Source: Cyclobacterium salsum
GTDB taxonomy: Bacteria > Bacteroidota > Bacteroidia > Cytophagales > Cyclobacteriaceae
Direction: 5' to 3'
NCBI RefSeq assembly: GCF_010119245.1
Contig: NZ_WNKG01000005.1
Span: forward strand, 1 to 64,000
Length of the DNA: 64,000 bases
A program made the translations under genes and the position numbers. Under the pieces are notes generated by a model, which was not told where the DNA came from, ran no database searches, and saw nothing but the letters and a program-made list of their open reading frames with translations. Of the stretch, positions 34,858-44,437 are shown in pieces (within the stretch, counting starts at the first letter, position 1; each line of letters opens with the position of its first letter).

Positions 34858-35526
34858 ATGTTAACAGATAAGCAACCACCCGTCACCCAGGAAGTTAGAC
34901 AATTAGCCAGGCGATTATGGGATTACCACCAGCTTCGCCATACCATTCAGAAAAGCGATGCGATCCTGGTGTTGGGTAGTCATGATCCTCGAGTGGCCGA
35001 ACGAGGTGCAGCACTTTGGCTGGAAGAAATGGCTCCCTTGCTGATTTTTTCGGGAGGGTTGGGTAATTTTACCGCAGGTGTTTGGGAAGATCCGGAAGCG
35101 GTTATTTTCGGTCGGATTGCCCGGCGGATGGGCGTACCGGATGAAGCCATGCTGCTGGAGAGCCGCTCTACCAATTCCGGAGAAAACATCCGGTTTACCC
35201 AGGAACTATTGAAAAGCAAGGGATTGGATCCCCACTCCTTTATTATCGTTCAGAAACCTTTTATGGAGAGGCGTGCCTATGCCACCTTTAGAAAGAACTG
35301 GCCCGATAAATCCGTGCTCGTAACCAGTCCGCGCATTTCCTTTGAAGATTATCCCTCCGAATCCATTTCCCTGGAAATAATTATTCAATCCATGGTCGGA
35401 GATCTGCAACGCATTAGAGAATACCCGAAAAAAGGCTTTCAAATCCATCAGGACATTCCGGAAGAAGTGTGGACCGCATTCGAGCGATTGGTAGCGCTGG
35501 GCTTTGATCAGCACCTGATTTCCTGA
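34858..35526 (+). CDS. YdcF-family protein (DUF218)
   Basis: The 222-residue protein matches DUF218/YdcF: DAILVLGSHD, LIFSGGLGN, SRSTNSGENIRFT and VQKPFMERRAYATF are the ordered family motifs, including the acidic and histidine-like positions of a Rossmann-type fold. Some relatives (ElyC/SanA) affect cell envelope carbohydrates and others bind S-adenosylmethionine; the role here is open. There is no N-terminal membrane helix, so it is cytoplasmic like YdcF. It is divergent from the CBS/HEPN-like gene. Confidence 0.85.
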   Translation: MLTDKQPPVTQEVRQLARRLWDYHQLRHTIQKSDAILVLGSHDPRVAERGAALWLEEMAPLLIFSGGLGNFTAGVWEDPEAVIFGRIARRMGVPDEAMLLESRSTNSGENIRFTQELLKSKGLDPHSFIIVQKPFMERRAYATFRKNWPDKSVLVTSPRISFEDYPSESISLEIIIQSMVGDLQRIREYPKKGFQIHQDIPEEVWTAFERLVALGFDQHLIS

Positions 35527-35634
35527 AGCTTTCGCAGGAAACCCAATACCTTTATTTTAAGGTTATCTAGGTGTTCAGAATCAGACCATTTCAGCTAAAA
35601 AGGGAATGTATATCTTTAAAACGATTTCCAAGTC

Positions 35635-36936
35635 CTATTTATTCAGAGCTTCCTTAAACACTGCCAGAGCGCGCTCCCGGGCTGCTTTGTGGTCTACGAT
35701 GGGCTCCGGGTAGTTATCCGTACCAAATTCAGGTAGCCAATGGTTGACATATTTCCTGTCTTTATCAAATTTCTCTAATTGCGATGCGGGGTTGAAAATC
35801 CGGAAATAAGGCTGAGCATCGGTACCGGTGCCTGCTGCCCATTGCCAGCCGCCGTTATTGGAGGACAATTCATAATCCAGTAGTTTTTTAGCAAAGTACG
35901 CCTCCCCCCAACGCCAATCTATAAGCAGGTGTTTGGTCAGGAAACTGGCCGTGACCATGCGCACCCGGTTGTGCATGTAGCCGGTAGTATTCAACTCCCG
36001 CATGCCCGCATCCACCATGGGGTAACCGGTTTTTCCTTCGCACCAGCTGGAAAATTCTTTTTCGTTATTTCTCCAGGGAATGCGGTCATAGGCAGGTTTA
36101 AAAGCCTTGTCCACCACTTCAGGGTTATGGTAAAGAATCATCATGTAAAATTCCCTCCAGATCAATTCGTTAAGGTAGGTTTCGTTTAACGCTGCTGCTT
36201 CCAGTGCCAGTTTACGAATGCTGATAGTGCCAAACCGAAGGTGGATGCCCAACCGGCTCGTACCCGCTTTCGCAGGAAAATTCCGGGTTTGGTCGTATTT
36301 GCGGATCAGATTTTTGTCTACTTCTGGCGATGGAATGGTGGTTTCCGAAGCCTTAAAGCCGATTGCGCTCAAACTGGGCAAGGGCATTGGCTTGGTTTGG
36401 TAGAAAGATTTTTTCCTTCCATCCAGGTTTACAGGAGTAATTCGGGCCGCTTCGAATTTTTGCAACCAGCGTTTGCTGTAGGGAGTAAAGACCTTGTAAA
36501 AATCACCTTTGTCCGTAGTGATTTCATCCTTTTCAAAAATCACCTGATCTTTAAAATCGTAAAAATCAATGCCTTCTTCCTGCAAAAACGCCGCTACCTC
36601 CTTGTCCCTTTTTTTAGCATAGGGCTCGTAATCCCTGTTGGTATACACGTTCTGAATCGCGTATTCCCGGGTCAATGAGCGAAAAATAGCCAATGGCTTG
36701 CCATGCCGGACCAGCAGGGAACTTTGATAGGAGGCTAGTTCGTCCCTTAGCCTTTGTACCTGTTGGTGAATGAATTGCACGCGGGCATCTTTTTTGTCTT
36801 CGAGTTTGTCCAGTATTTCGGTGTCGAAAATAAAAAGCGGCAAAACCTGCTTTTCGTTTTGATGGGCATAATAGAGTCCCAGATTGTCTTCCAGCCTCAG
36901 GTCTCTTCGGAACCAAAACAGTGTTATTTTATCCAT
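35635..36936 (-). CDS. phrB: Deoxyribodipyrimidine photolyase
   Basis: The 433-residue protein has the N-terminal Rossmann (antenna) domain starting FWFRRDLRLEDN and the C-terminal FAD domain with LIWREFYM, KTGYPMVDAGMRELN, TGYMHNRVRMV, DYELSSNNGGWQWAAGTGTD and YFRIFNPASQ. The WxxxGTGTDAQPYFR pattern is that of class I CPD photolyases. It uses light to split UV-induced pyrimidine dimers. It is a single gene on the minus strand, ending 108 bp from the convergent YdcF gene. UvrA at 17780-20629 provides the dark-repair alternative. Confidence 0.94.
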   Translation of the reverse strand: MDKITLFWFRRDLRLEDNLGLYYAHQNEKQVLPLFIFDTEILDKLEDKKDARVQFIHQQVQRLRDELASYQSSLLVRHGKPLAIFRSLTREYAIQNVYTNRDYEPYAKKRDKEVAAFLQEEGIDFYDFKDQVIFEKDEITTDKGDFYKVFTPYSKRWLQKFEAARITPVNLDGRKKSFYQTKPMPLPSLSAIGFKASETTIPSPEVDKNLIRKYDQTRNFPAKAGTSRLGIHLRFGTISIRKLALEAAALNETYLNELIWREFYMMILYHNPEVVDKAFKPAYDRIPWRNNEKEFSSWCEGKTGYPMVDAGMRELNTTGYMHNRVRMVTASFLTKHLLIDWRWGEAYFAKKLLDYELSSNNGGWQWAAGTGTDAQPYFRIFNPASQLEKFDKDRKYVNHWLPEFGTDNYPEPIVDHKAARERALAVFKEALNK

Positions 36937-36966
36937 AAATTATTAAGTCAGGTATTTGAAAAATGT

Positions 36967-39900
36967 TTAGGGTTTTTCAGGCTGTTCCTTTTCCAGGATG
37001 CGAATTCCTGAAGGATCTGTTGGTGGATCAGGTTGAAACAATTCGGGGGCCACTTCGTCCAGATCGATGGTGAAATCGCCGCGAAGGTATTCATCCGAAT
37101 CGCTGATGGGCAGGTCTCTTTTTCTACTAAAGTTCTGGAATAGCTCTTTTAATGAACTAAAGAGCAGGTTTTGGGATACCGACACCCCGTACGTGTTGGG
37201 CGCACGGTTATTGATGCCAAGGGCCGTTAACGTATTGAAATTGTTGCGGTTGTACACCCGTACGCGGTACCTACCATCTTCGGTGAGCAGGTATTCAGCC
37301 TGCCAGTCCCCGGCAATGGTGTTAAAATCGGCATTTCCCTGTAGATCGGTAAAACCTCCATCACGAGTTACCCGTAAGCGGCCATCGAAAAAGGTGTAGG
37401 CAACCCGCAGCTGAAACGTTTCCAGTGCCGTTTCATCCAATCCTACCAGGTCAAAATCAATTTCAAGATTTTCATCTACCTGAGCGATGAGGTTGTTAAG
37501 TTGGGAAGAAATCAGCTGGCTGAGGTTGGAAAAGCCAATGCCGGATCCGCTAAATTGTCCCTCAGGTGAAAACCGACGTAGCATTATGAGTGAAAATACC
37601 TGGCGGTTTTTTTCCTGCTCATCATTCGCGATGCGGTTTCGGAAAGCAGATATGGTAGTTTGCAATTCACTGTCTTCCGGAAATTCGGAAAAATCAAAAT
37701 CAAAGCCAATATCCGGGGACAATAAGGGGCCGTCCAGGTCCATGATCACTTTTACAGGGAACCGCCGCTTCAACTGATTGCTTTCAAACTGATTCTGGCT
37801 GGCAGTGGTTTGCAGGGAAGTCAGGGAAACATTTTCCTCATAAACCGCAGAAATGTCCATCACCCCCTCATAAGGATCCCCATACCAATTAATGACACCT
37901 CCTGGCTCGATTAGGAATTTTTTGTTGATGACGTTATACAGCGAAAAATTATACAAAGCATCTACGATTTCGAAATTTCCTGCCATGTTGAAATTCCCCT
38001 GGGTATCGATATTCAGATTCAAGACTCCCCTTCCTCTGCCTTGTATGTTTTCTTCTGTTTTGGGATCAATTTGAATTTCCACGTAGGCATCAGGAGTAAG
38101 GTCCAGGTTGAGGTTCATGCGAAGGTTATTGATGGTCAGCTTGTCTACGCTTTCCTCAAAACTAACTGATTGCGTGGTATCCCGGACATTGATGATATTG
38201 ATGAAGTCTTCCTGAGATTGCCCGTTGGTGTCCCCTATGGGGATGTACACCCTGGTATTGGGTTGGGAGGTAGCATTTGCGGTCAGTTCCAGGTTATTGG
38301 CAGCTCCGAAGACATTAATGTCTCCCGTGGCGTAGGCCATGCCGAAAAACAGGTCATTATCGGCTGCACTGGTATTCATCACCTGAAAATTGGTGATGGA
38401 GGCATCCAGATCCAGAATGAAATTGTCAAAGTTATCGTGCGTGATCCCGCCTCTCAGCCGGGCAGTGTTGTTATTTATGTCCTTTAGCTCCAGCCCCCTG
38501 AAGCTAATGTCATTGGGCTCGAAAATTACGTTTCCGTCTATTAGATAAGTAGTATTCAGGTAGTTGAACCGAAACGTAGCTCCTTCCAGTCTTCCCAAAC
38601 CCTCGACGATCGGCCGGGTGATGCTGCCGCTTACCGATAGGTTTCCGCTAAGGTTACCATCGATCTGGCTGAGATAATCGGAAATGAAGGGCTCGATTAC
38701 CGATAAATTCGCATTTTCAAATGCAGCATTCAGGGCCATTTCCTGTGTATCAGAACCCAGGTTGCCCGAAAGTTCGATTACTTTCTTTCCTTCCCGATAG
38801 TTTTGAAGTGATAAGTTGACCGCTTGATCAGCGAAGAGGGCTTCCGCTTCAATTTCGCCTACCAGGAAATCATTGATCCGGATGCCTTCCACTGCCAGGC
38901 TGCCCTGCATGCCTTCTTTATTCCAGCCTTCGGCGAGGCTGACCCGGCCATTTGCGGTACCCTCGTAATCCCGCATACCGAAGGAATTCAGGAAATTCAG
39001 GTTCAACTCGTTTACGGTTATTTCCATCTGGTCCCCGGGATCTAAATTGATTTTCCCTTCTGCGGAAATGTATTGGTTTTCGTGAAAGATCTTGAGATTT
39101 TGAAAATGGGTTTCTGCTGCGCCGATGGTAATGCTATTGCCGGATTCAAATTGCCAGAAATCTTCCAGAAGCTTGATTTCCGACGGGGCGAATTCTATCT
39201 GGGTCTGGTCCCGGGAAAGGTTGACCCCTGCCGAAATATTCGCATAGCTTTCCGTCTCCAATTGATCCAGGTAAAAAGAGAGGTTTAGCCGTGACTGATC
39301 CCAGATCGTTTCCATGGAAAGATTGTGAAAGTTAAATCCGGAATTCAGTTGAATCTCCTTGGAAAGCACGTAGAAGGAAGCCAATACTTCATCACTGTTC
39401 TTGTATTTGGAGGTGTTGAGGTCAATGTCAGTGTTTATAAAATAGTTATTATTGTAATAAATGGTATCAATTCCTGAATAAAAATTGAATACCGTATTGC
39501 GCTCCGTTTTGTAAAAAGCCCCTTCCATTTGGGTGTTGCTGGAAATAAACAGTCTGGGATCGATCAGGTTCAAGATGGGATTGGGATCTTGCAGGTCCAG
39601 CGTCAGGTCAATGTGGTAGGGATCTCCGTTCAGCGGTTGTTTCCTGGCGGCTGGGCTGTAGTCATTCGTGAGAATGGCATAGTAATCCTCCCAAAGTCGC
39701 TGGATGTCCTGCCCTAATTGTTGCACTTTAAAATCCCCGCTGATCCCCGCAACCAATAAGTCCGAATTGAGGGAAATGACACGAGAATCTTCGGTAAACA
39801 AGGATTGAAATAGAAAATAGTCCAGAAAAAGATCCCTGCCATCGTAGCTGATCAGCACATCCCTGAATCGGGTGACACCCTCTATAGTATCCCAATGTAT

Positions 39901-41541
39901 CCCTTTCGTATCCAGTTCGAAATTTCCGCTTAGGAAAATATCCTTTTCAGTAAGGCGAATACGGTTGAGAAAAGCGGTGTCCAGACGAAGCATCAGATTC
40001 GCAGAGTCTTTGTTGTTTCGTAAATCAAGTGTGCCGTCCACGCTCATCACCAAATTCGAATCATTGACACTCAGTGTTCCCTGAAACAAGTCCTTTCCGT
40101 AAGTGGCCTTGGTTTCTATCTGGGTAAAATCGTATTGGTTTATGCCGATTTTGCTAATGCTTGCATCGAGTTCGATAAGTGCTGTGTTTACCGTGAGTCC
40201 GGTACCCTTTATATCACCTTTAAAGCTGACTTTCTGAAAATTTTCAGGATCCTCGGTCAATACACCCAGATCGAATTCCACCGCTTCCAGCTGGCCTTCA
40301 TAGGTCGGAGGGCCTCCATTATCACGGTAATTCACCTGTCCTTTTAGCAGACCAATTTCAGTTCTAAAATCACCCGTTGCAGTAAAATCGCTCAGGTACC
40401 CTCCAAAGTCGGAATCAAAGCGTACGGTCCCAAACTTATCCAGTTCCCTTCGGGCCTCATTACTGACATAGGGATACAAATCCTCCGGTAGCAACACAGA
40501 GTTTGTCAGGGAGAGGCTAAAAAAGGTGTTATCGACCTGCGGAAGTCCTTCAATATTGAATTTTCCGAATAGCGCACTTCTTTCCCCAAAACGCAATAGC
40601 AATTCTTCCGAAAAAATGGAATTTATCTTACCGATGATTTCTCCACTGAGGGAAATTCGGTCGTTGATAGCAGGAATGTTATCCGAAAAATACCTCAGAT
40701 CCCGAATGTCGAGTACCGTCTCATCCAGTTGGGCAATCAGGTCTACCTTCCGGTTAAAGTCCCGTAAATCGGCCACCGTTTCATAATCCATCCGGAGGTA
40801 GTTCTTGATCACTGTTTCGTTGGATTTCAAGTACAGGTATTTAAACTCCATCCCGGTACCGGAGTAGGTGAAATTGGTACGCAATTGCTGAAATACCATG
40901 CCCGAATTAGACTCTATACCTTTCATGTAGCGCAGATCAAAAGCCACGGTATCTCTACGCACGTAAAAATTTTCCGCCCTGGCCACCAGGTCCCGAAATA
41001 GTAAGTTGGCATAATCGAATTTAATATCCATCTCCGGCTGGGTGTAGTCGATGATGTCCAGAGAAGTTTGGTCAAAGGAAATGGAAGCAATGCCAAAAGT
41101 AGCGGCAGGAGGTTTTTGTTTGTTGGGTGACACAAAAAATGTCTCCCGCAGTCTTTCCAGGAATACGGAAATATTGAGTCCTTCCCCATCAGGGTGGGTC
41201 AGCAGTCTGACATTTCCGTTTCGCAGATTTACCTCGTCCAGGCCGGGTCGATCCTTGTCCAGAAGGCCACGAACCGAAAAATCAATATAGACCTCATCCA
41301 AATCGGCCATCAGGCTGTCTTGAAGATCGTAGACCCGGACATCGCGTAGACTTACCGCATCCCACCAGCGGATGTTTACCCGGCCAATATCGGTGAGGTA
41401 GCCGGTACCTGTGGAGATGCGGTTGGTAATAAACCCAGCCAGGTAGGTTTGAATGGAGGGGATTTGCAATAATAGGGTCAGGAATAGAAGGAAGAACAGC
41501 AGGTATCGCAGGATCAGAAAGACTCTCCTGAGGGCTTTCAT
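36967..41541 (-). CDS. tamB: Translocation and assembly module protein TamB
   Basis: About 1524 residues from ATG 41541, which has AAGGAAA 8 bp upstream; a TTG-started longer frame begins at 41574. One N-terminal membrane helix (LILRYLLFFLLFLTLLL) precedes a very long beta-rich periplasmic region with repeated short amphipathic strands. The last ~350 residues carry the TamB/DUF490 domain, with RMNLNLDLTPDAYVEIQID, NIDTQGNFNMAGNFEI and GDPYEGVMDISAVY. TamB-like proteins bridge the periplasm and, with BamA-type partners, transport lipid or help outer membrane proteins. It is divergently transcribed from tsaD with only 43 bp between the start codons. No TamA gene is adjacent. Confidence 0.88.
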   Translation of the reverse strand: MKALRRVFLILRYLLFFLLFLTLLLQIPSIQTYLAGFITNRISTGTGYLTDIGRVNIRWWDAVSLRDVRVYDLQDSLMADLDEVYIDFSVRGLLDKDRPGLDEVNLRNGNVRLLTHPDGEGLNISVFLERLRETFFVSPNKQKPPAATFGIASISFDQTSLDIIDYTQPEMDIKFDYANLLFRDLVARAENFYVRRDTVAFDLRYMKGIESNSGMVFQQLRTNFTYSGTGMEFKYLYLKSNETVIKNYLRMDYETVADLRDFNRKVDLIAQLDETVLDIRDLRYFSDNIPAINDRISLSGEIIGKINSIFSEELLLRFGERSALFGKFNIEGLPQVDNTFFSLSLTNSVLLPEDLYPYVSNEARRELDKFGTVRFDSDFGGYLSDFTATGDFRTEIGLLKGQVNYRDNGGPPTYEGQLEAVEFDLGVLTEDPENFQKVSFKGDIKGTGLTVNTALIELDASISKIGINQYDFTQIETKATYGKDLFQGTLSVNDSNLVMSVDGTLDLRNNKDSANLMLRLDTAFLNRIRLTEKDIFLSGNFELDTKGIHWDTIEGVTRFRDVLISYDGRDLFLDYFLFQSLFTEDSRVISLNSDLLVAGISGDFKVQQLGQDIQRLWEDYYAILTNDYSPAARKQPLNGDPYHIDLTLDLQDPNPILNLIDPRLFISSNTQMEGAFYKTERNTVFNFYSGIDTIYYNNNYFINTDIDLNTSKYKNSDEVLASFYVLSKEIQLNSGFNFHNLSMETIWDQSRLNLSFYLDQLETESYANISAGVNLSRDQTQIEFAPSEIKLLEDFWQFESGNSITIGAAETHFQNLKIFHENQYISAEGKINLDPGDQMEITVNELNLNFLNSFGMRDYEGTANGRVSLAEGWNKEGMQGSLAVEGIRINDFLVGEIEAEALFADQAVNLSLQNYREGKKVIELSGNLGSDTQEMALNAAFENANLSVIEPFISDYLSQIDGNLSGNLSVSGSITRPIVEGLGRLEGATFRFNYLNTTYLIDGNVIFEPNDISFRGLELKDINNNTARLRGGITHDNFDNFILDLDASITNFQVMNTSAADNDLFFGMAYATGDINVFGAANNLELTANATSQPNTRVYIPIGDTNGQSQEDFINIINVRDTTQSVSFEESVDKLTINNLRMNLNLDLTPDAYVEIQIDPKTEENIQGRGRGVLNLNIDTQGNFNMAGNFEIVDALYNFSLYNVINKKFLIEPGGVINWYGDPYEGVMDISAVYEENVSLTSLQTTASQNQFESNQLKRRFPVKVIMDLDGPLLSPDIGFDFDFSEFPEDSELQTTISAFRNRIANDEQEKNRQVFSLIMLRRFSPEGQFSGSGIGFSNLSQLISSQLNNLIAQVDENLEIDFDLVGLDETALETFQLRVAYTFFDGRLRVTRDGGFTDLQGNADFNTIAGDWQAEYLLTEDGRYRVRVYNRNNFNTLTALGINNRAPNTYGVSVSQNLLFSSLKELFQNFSRKRDLPISDSDEYLRGDFTIDLDEVAPELFQPDPPTDPSGIRILEKEQPEKP

Positions 41542-41584
41542 TAAAATTTCCTTAACTTTCGCTTTATTTTCCAACAGACGCTAA

Positions 41585-42601
41585 ATGAGTTGTACTATAT
41601 TGGCTATCGAATCCTCTTGTGATGAAACGTCGGCAGCGGTGATTTCTGATGGCAAAATACTTAATAATATTGTCGCGACGCAATCTGTCCACGAGAAATA
41701 TGGTGGGGTGGTGCCCGAGCTGGCTTCAAGAGCCCATCAGCAACACCTGATTCCAGTGGTAGCGGAAGCCCTCCGGTCCTCCGGGATTTCCAAAAAAGAC
41801 CTGACCGCAGTGGCTTTTACCCGGGGTCCCGGGTTAATGGGAGCCCTGTTGGTAGGCGGGTCTTTTGCAAAGGCATTCGCCTATGCGCTGAATATTCCTT
41901 TGATCGAAGTCAATCATATGGAAGCGCATGTGCTGGCACATTTTATTGAAAAACCCTCGCCGAATTTCCCGTTTATATGTCTGACCGTTAGTGGGGGGCA
42001 TACCCAATTGGTCCTGGTAAAGGGTCACCTGGACATGGAGGTACTTGGTGAAACCTCGGACGATGCAGTGGGTGAAGCTTTTGACAAGATTGCCAAAATC
42101 CTGGGGCTGCCCTATCCGGGAGGGCCCCACCTGGACAGGCTGGCCGGCGAAGGCAATCCAACGGCTTATTCTTTCCCCATTTCCGATATGAAGGGATTGG
42201 CTTTTTCTTTTAGTGGAATCAAGACGGCCGTTTTGTATTTCCTGAAAGAAAATATCAAAAAAGAGCCGGACTTTATTGCGACTCATCTGGAAGATATTTG
42301 TGCCTCGGTGCAATATACCCTTGTGAAAATGCTGATGCAAAAGCTAGTGAAGGCGAGCCGTGAACAACAAATCCGGGAGGTGGCCATTGCAGGAGGGGTG
42401 TCAGCAAACTCCGGACTGCGGAATGCGTTAAAAGAAGCAGCCCGCGAAAACGACTGGCAAATTTACCTTCCCAAACTCGAATATTGCACCGATAATGCCG
42501 CGATGGTGGCAATGGCAGCACACTACAAGTATCGGGCGGGAATATTTTGCGACCTGGACATCAGTCCGTTGGCAAAAATGAAAATTGGATACCATGGCTA
42601 A
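41585..42601 (+). CDS. tsaD: tRNA N6-adenosine threonylcarbamoyltransferase TsaD
   Basis: The 338-residue protein belongs to the Kae1/Qri7/TsaD family. The start IESSCDETSAAV and the metal-binding HMEAHVLAH motif are present, followed by TVSGGHTQLV, GEAFDKIAKILGLPYPGGP and GGVSANSGLR. It attaches threonylcarbamoyl to A37 of ANN-decoding tRNAs in the cytoplasm, with TsaB/TsaE. It starts 43 bp from the divergent tamB start and ends by overlapping smpB. Confidence 0.97.
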   Translation: MSCTILAIESSCDETSAAVISDGKILNNIVATQSVHEKYGGVVPELASRAHQQHLIPVVAEALRSSGISKKDLTAVAFTRGPGLMGALLVGGSFAKAFAYALNIPLIEVNHMEAHVLAHFIEKPSPNFPFICLTVSGGHTQLVLVKGHLDMEVLGETSDDAVGEAFDKIAKILGLPYPGGPHLDRLAGEGNPTAYSFPISDMKGLAFSFSGIKTAVLYFLKENIKKEPDFIATHLEDICASVQYTLVKMLMQKLVKASREQQIREVAIAGGVSANSGLRNALKEAARENDWQIYLPKLEYCTDNAAMVAMAAHYKYRAGIFCDLDISPLAKMKIGYHG

Positions 42602-43058
42602 AAAAAATACTTTTGATAAGATTATCAATATTAAAAACAAAAAGGCAAGTTTTGAATTTGAATTTTTAGATAAATTCAAGGCAGGCTTGGTTTTACGGGG
42701 CTCCGAAATTAAATCCATTCGGGAAGGAAGGGTTTCTCTCACGGAGGCATACTGCTATTTCAAAGGGGAAGAATTGTTTATCAAGCAAATGCACATCGCC
42801 CCTTACACCCTGGCCACTCATTATAACCACGACCCGGTAAGGGAACGCAAACTATTGCTACAGAAACAAGAGCTCCGAAAACTTCAAAATAAGTTTTCGG
42901 AAAAGGGTCTTTCCATCGTTCCGGTTCGTATATTTATCAACGACAGGGGCCTTGCCAAAATGGAAATAGCACTGGCAAAAGGCAAAAAAATCCATGATAA
43001 AAGGCAATCTATAAAAGAAAAAGATGCAAAACGGGACCTCCAACGAATGGCTTTCTGA
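42594..43058 (+). CDS. smpB: SsrA-binding protein SmpB
   Basis: About 154 residues from ATG 42594, which overlaps the tsaD stop by 8 bp; an earlier in-frame ATG lies at 42585. Family motifs include FDKIINIKNKKASFEFEF, LVLRGSEIKSIR, FIKQMHIAPYT and the basic tail KGKKIHDKRQSIKEKD. SmpB binds tmRNA and rescues stalled ribosomes. The tmRNA gene is not in this window. Its 3' end overlaps the next gene by 35 bp. Confidence 0.97.
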   Translation: MAKKNTFDKIINIKNKKASFEFEFLDKFKAGLVLRGSEIKSIREGRVSLTEAYCYFKGEELFIKQMHIAPYTLATHYNHDPVRERKLLLQKQELRKLQNKFSEKGLSIVPVRIFINDRGLAKMEIALAKGKKIHDKRQSIKEKDAKRDLQRMAF

Positions 43059-43836
43059 GCGTGCCTATGGGATTTGCCGGGTAACGCTCCTACCCATGTA
43101 CCGGGAACCGGTGCCTGGCTCCGGGATGAGTTCACAGTTGCTTTTTGGGGAACTGTACCAGATCTCCCGCCGTACGAAAGACGGCGATTGGCTCTTTGCC
43201 GAAGGCGAAAACCAGGCCGGAACCGGATGGATACTATCCTCCCAACACCAGCAATTGGAAGAAAGGGAGTTTCTATTTTTCGGCCAGGCAACATTCCACG
43301 TTACCACCGGTACCATTGGCAAACTTATCTGGGACAAAACCCCCGTTTATTTGCTTCCCGGAAGCCAACTACATGCGGATCAAAACGAGCTTTTCGATTG
43401 GGCAGCATCCTTTTCATTCGAAGGAGAAAGCCGACCATTTTCTGAAAAAGTAACCCGACAACAGCTCGTAACCATTGCAATCGGCTTCCTCGATGCCCCC
43501 TACCTGTCGGGTGGGAGAAGTATTTTTGGCCTGTTCGGAGGGAGTTGGCTACAGCTGGTTTTCAAAATCGGGGGCTACCGGGTTCCGAATTATCTTTCTG
43601 CGTTGCTTACGGCAGGAGAGGAGGTGGGTTTAGCGGGAATGCAGGCAGCGGATATGTTGATTTTCGGCAATGAACACGGAATCCCCTCCGGGGTCGGCCT
43701 GTATATGGGAGAAAGGCAGCTACTCCTGGTGGAGGGAAAGGTCCGAATCCTGGAATTTGACCCGGAAAATTGGTCGGCATCGAAAAACAAATCCCACAAT
43801 GCTCAGGTTCTTCATGTTAAAAATCTTTTAAAATAA
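43024..43836 (+). CDS. Inactive NlpC/P60-fold protein with SH3-like N-terminus
   Basis: The 270-residue protein has SH3-like repeats in about residues 15-75 and 85-130. An NlpC/P60 domain follows from ~145, recognisable by FLDAPYLSGGRSIFG and later GMQAADMLIFG and GVGLYMG. In active NlpC/P60 enzymes the sequence after GGRSxFG is DCSGF and a His begins the later strand (HVGIYLG). Here these are FGGSW (Cys replaced by G172) and SGVGLYMG (His replaced by G223). The fold is kept while the catalytic pair is gone, so it should bind rather than cleave, perhaps peptidoglycan. No signal peptide is visible. It overlaps smpB and the HNH gene. Confidence 0.75.
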   Translation: MQNGTSNEWLSERAYGICRVTLLPMYREPVPGSGMSSQLLFGELYQISRRTKDGDWLFAEGENQAGTGWILSSQHQQLEEREFLFFGQATFHVTTGTIGKLIWDKTPVYLLPGSQLHADQNELFDWAASFSFEGESRPFSEKVTRQQLVTIAIGFLDAPYLSGGRSIFGLFGGSWLQLVFKIGGYRVPNYLSALLTAGEEVGLAGMQAADMLIFGNEHGIPSGVGLYMGERQLLLVEGKVRILEFDPENWSASKNKSHNAQVLHVKNLLK

Positions 43837-44357
43837 TGAAGGAGCGGATGGAAAAAAAGGTACTGGTGCTGAATTTGGATCATACACCCATCGGCATTGT
43901 CAACGCTCAAAAGGCGTTTGTACTGACTTTTCTTGAAAAAGCGACTCCTTTGGTCCATTTTGAATACCTGGAAATCCGAACCGTAGACCGGGTGTTTCCC
44001 TACCCCGCCGTAATCCGCCTTTACGAGTATAAAAACATTCCTTATAAAGGAGTGATGCTCAACCGGAACAACCTGTTTAAACGGGATCAGCATTCCTGCC
44101 AGTATTGTGGAGGCGAAAAAAGCCTGACGCTGGATCACGTAATACCTCGCTCTAAAGGAGGAAAGAGCAGTTGGAAGAACCTGGTCACGGCCTGCCATCG
44201 CTGTAACACGCTGAAAGGTGATAAAACACCCGAGCAGGCAGGCATGCAGCTGCGTAGCATGCCTTTTCGTCCGACGCTGTCTCATTTTCTGGCCGAATAT
44301 GCCGAACGGCATGCAGCGGAGTGGTTGCCTTTTCTGGAGGTCAAGCCGGTGGGATAG
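43836..44357 (+). CDS. HNH endonuclease family protein
   Basis: The 173-residue protein has an HNH domain near residues 85-140: CQYCGG, LTLDHVIPRSKGG, WKNLVTACHRCN. The two CxxC pairs bind zinc, and the H-N-H residues lie in DHVIP and NLVTACHRC. The N-terminus (KVLVLNLDHTPIGIVNAQKA) is the common stand-alone HNH form in Bacteroidota. The start overlaps the preceding stop by 1 bp (TAATG); an internal ATG at 43848 is possible. DNA-cutting specificity cannot be inferred, and a housekeeping role is possible. Confidence 0.9.
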   Translation: MKERMEKKVLVLNLDHTPIGIVNAQKAFVLTFLEKATPLVHFEYLEIRTVDRVFPYPAVIRLYEYKNIPYKGVMLNRNNLFKRDQHSCQYCGGEKSLTLDHVIPRSKGGKSSWKNLVTACHRCNTLKGDKTPEQAGMQLRSMPFRPTLSHFLAEYAERHAAEWLPFLEVKPVG

Positions 44358-44425
44358 TTAGGATGCCGGAATGGAAAGAACTTGATTTTTTGTGGGTTAC
44401 CCATTTCGATTGGCAAAAATATTCG

Positions 44426-44433
44426 TAAATTTG
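44426..44433 (+). promoter_or_regulatory. rpsA promoter -7 element
   Basis: TAAATTTG matches TAnnTTTG. TTTC and TTGG lie near the expected -33 position at 18 and shorter spacing. Transcription would begin around 44440, leaving a ~95-nt leader before rpsA. Confidence 0.6.
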
Positions 44434-44437
44434 CAGT

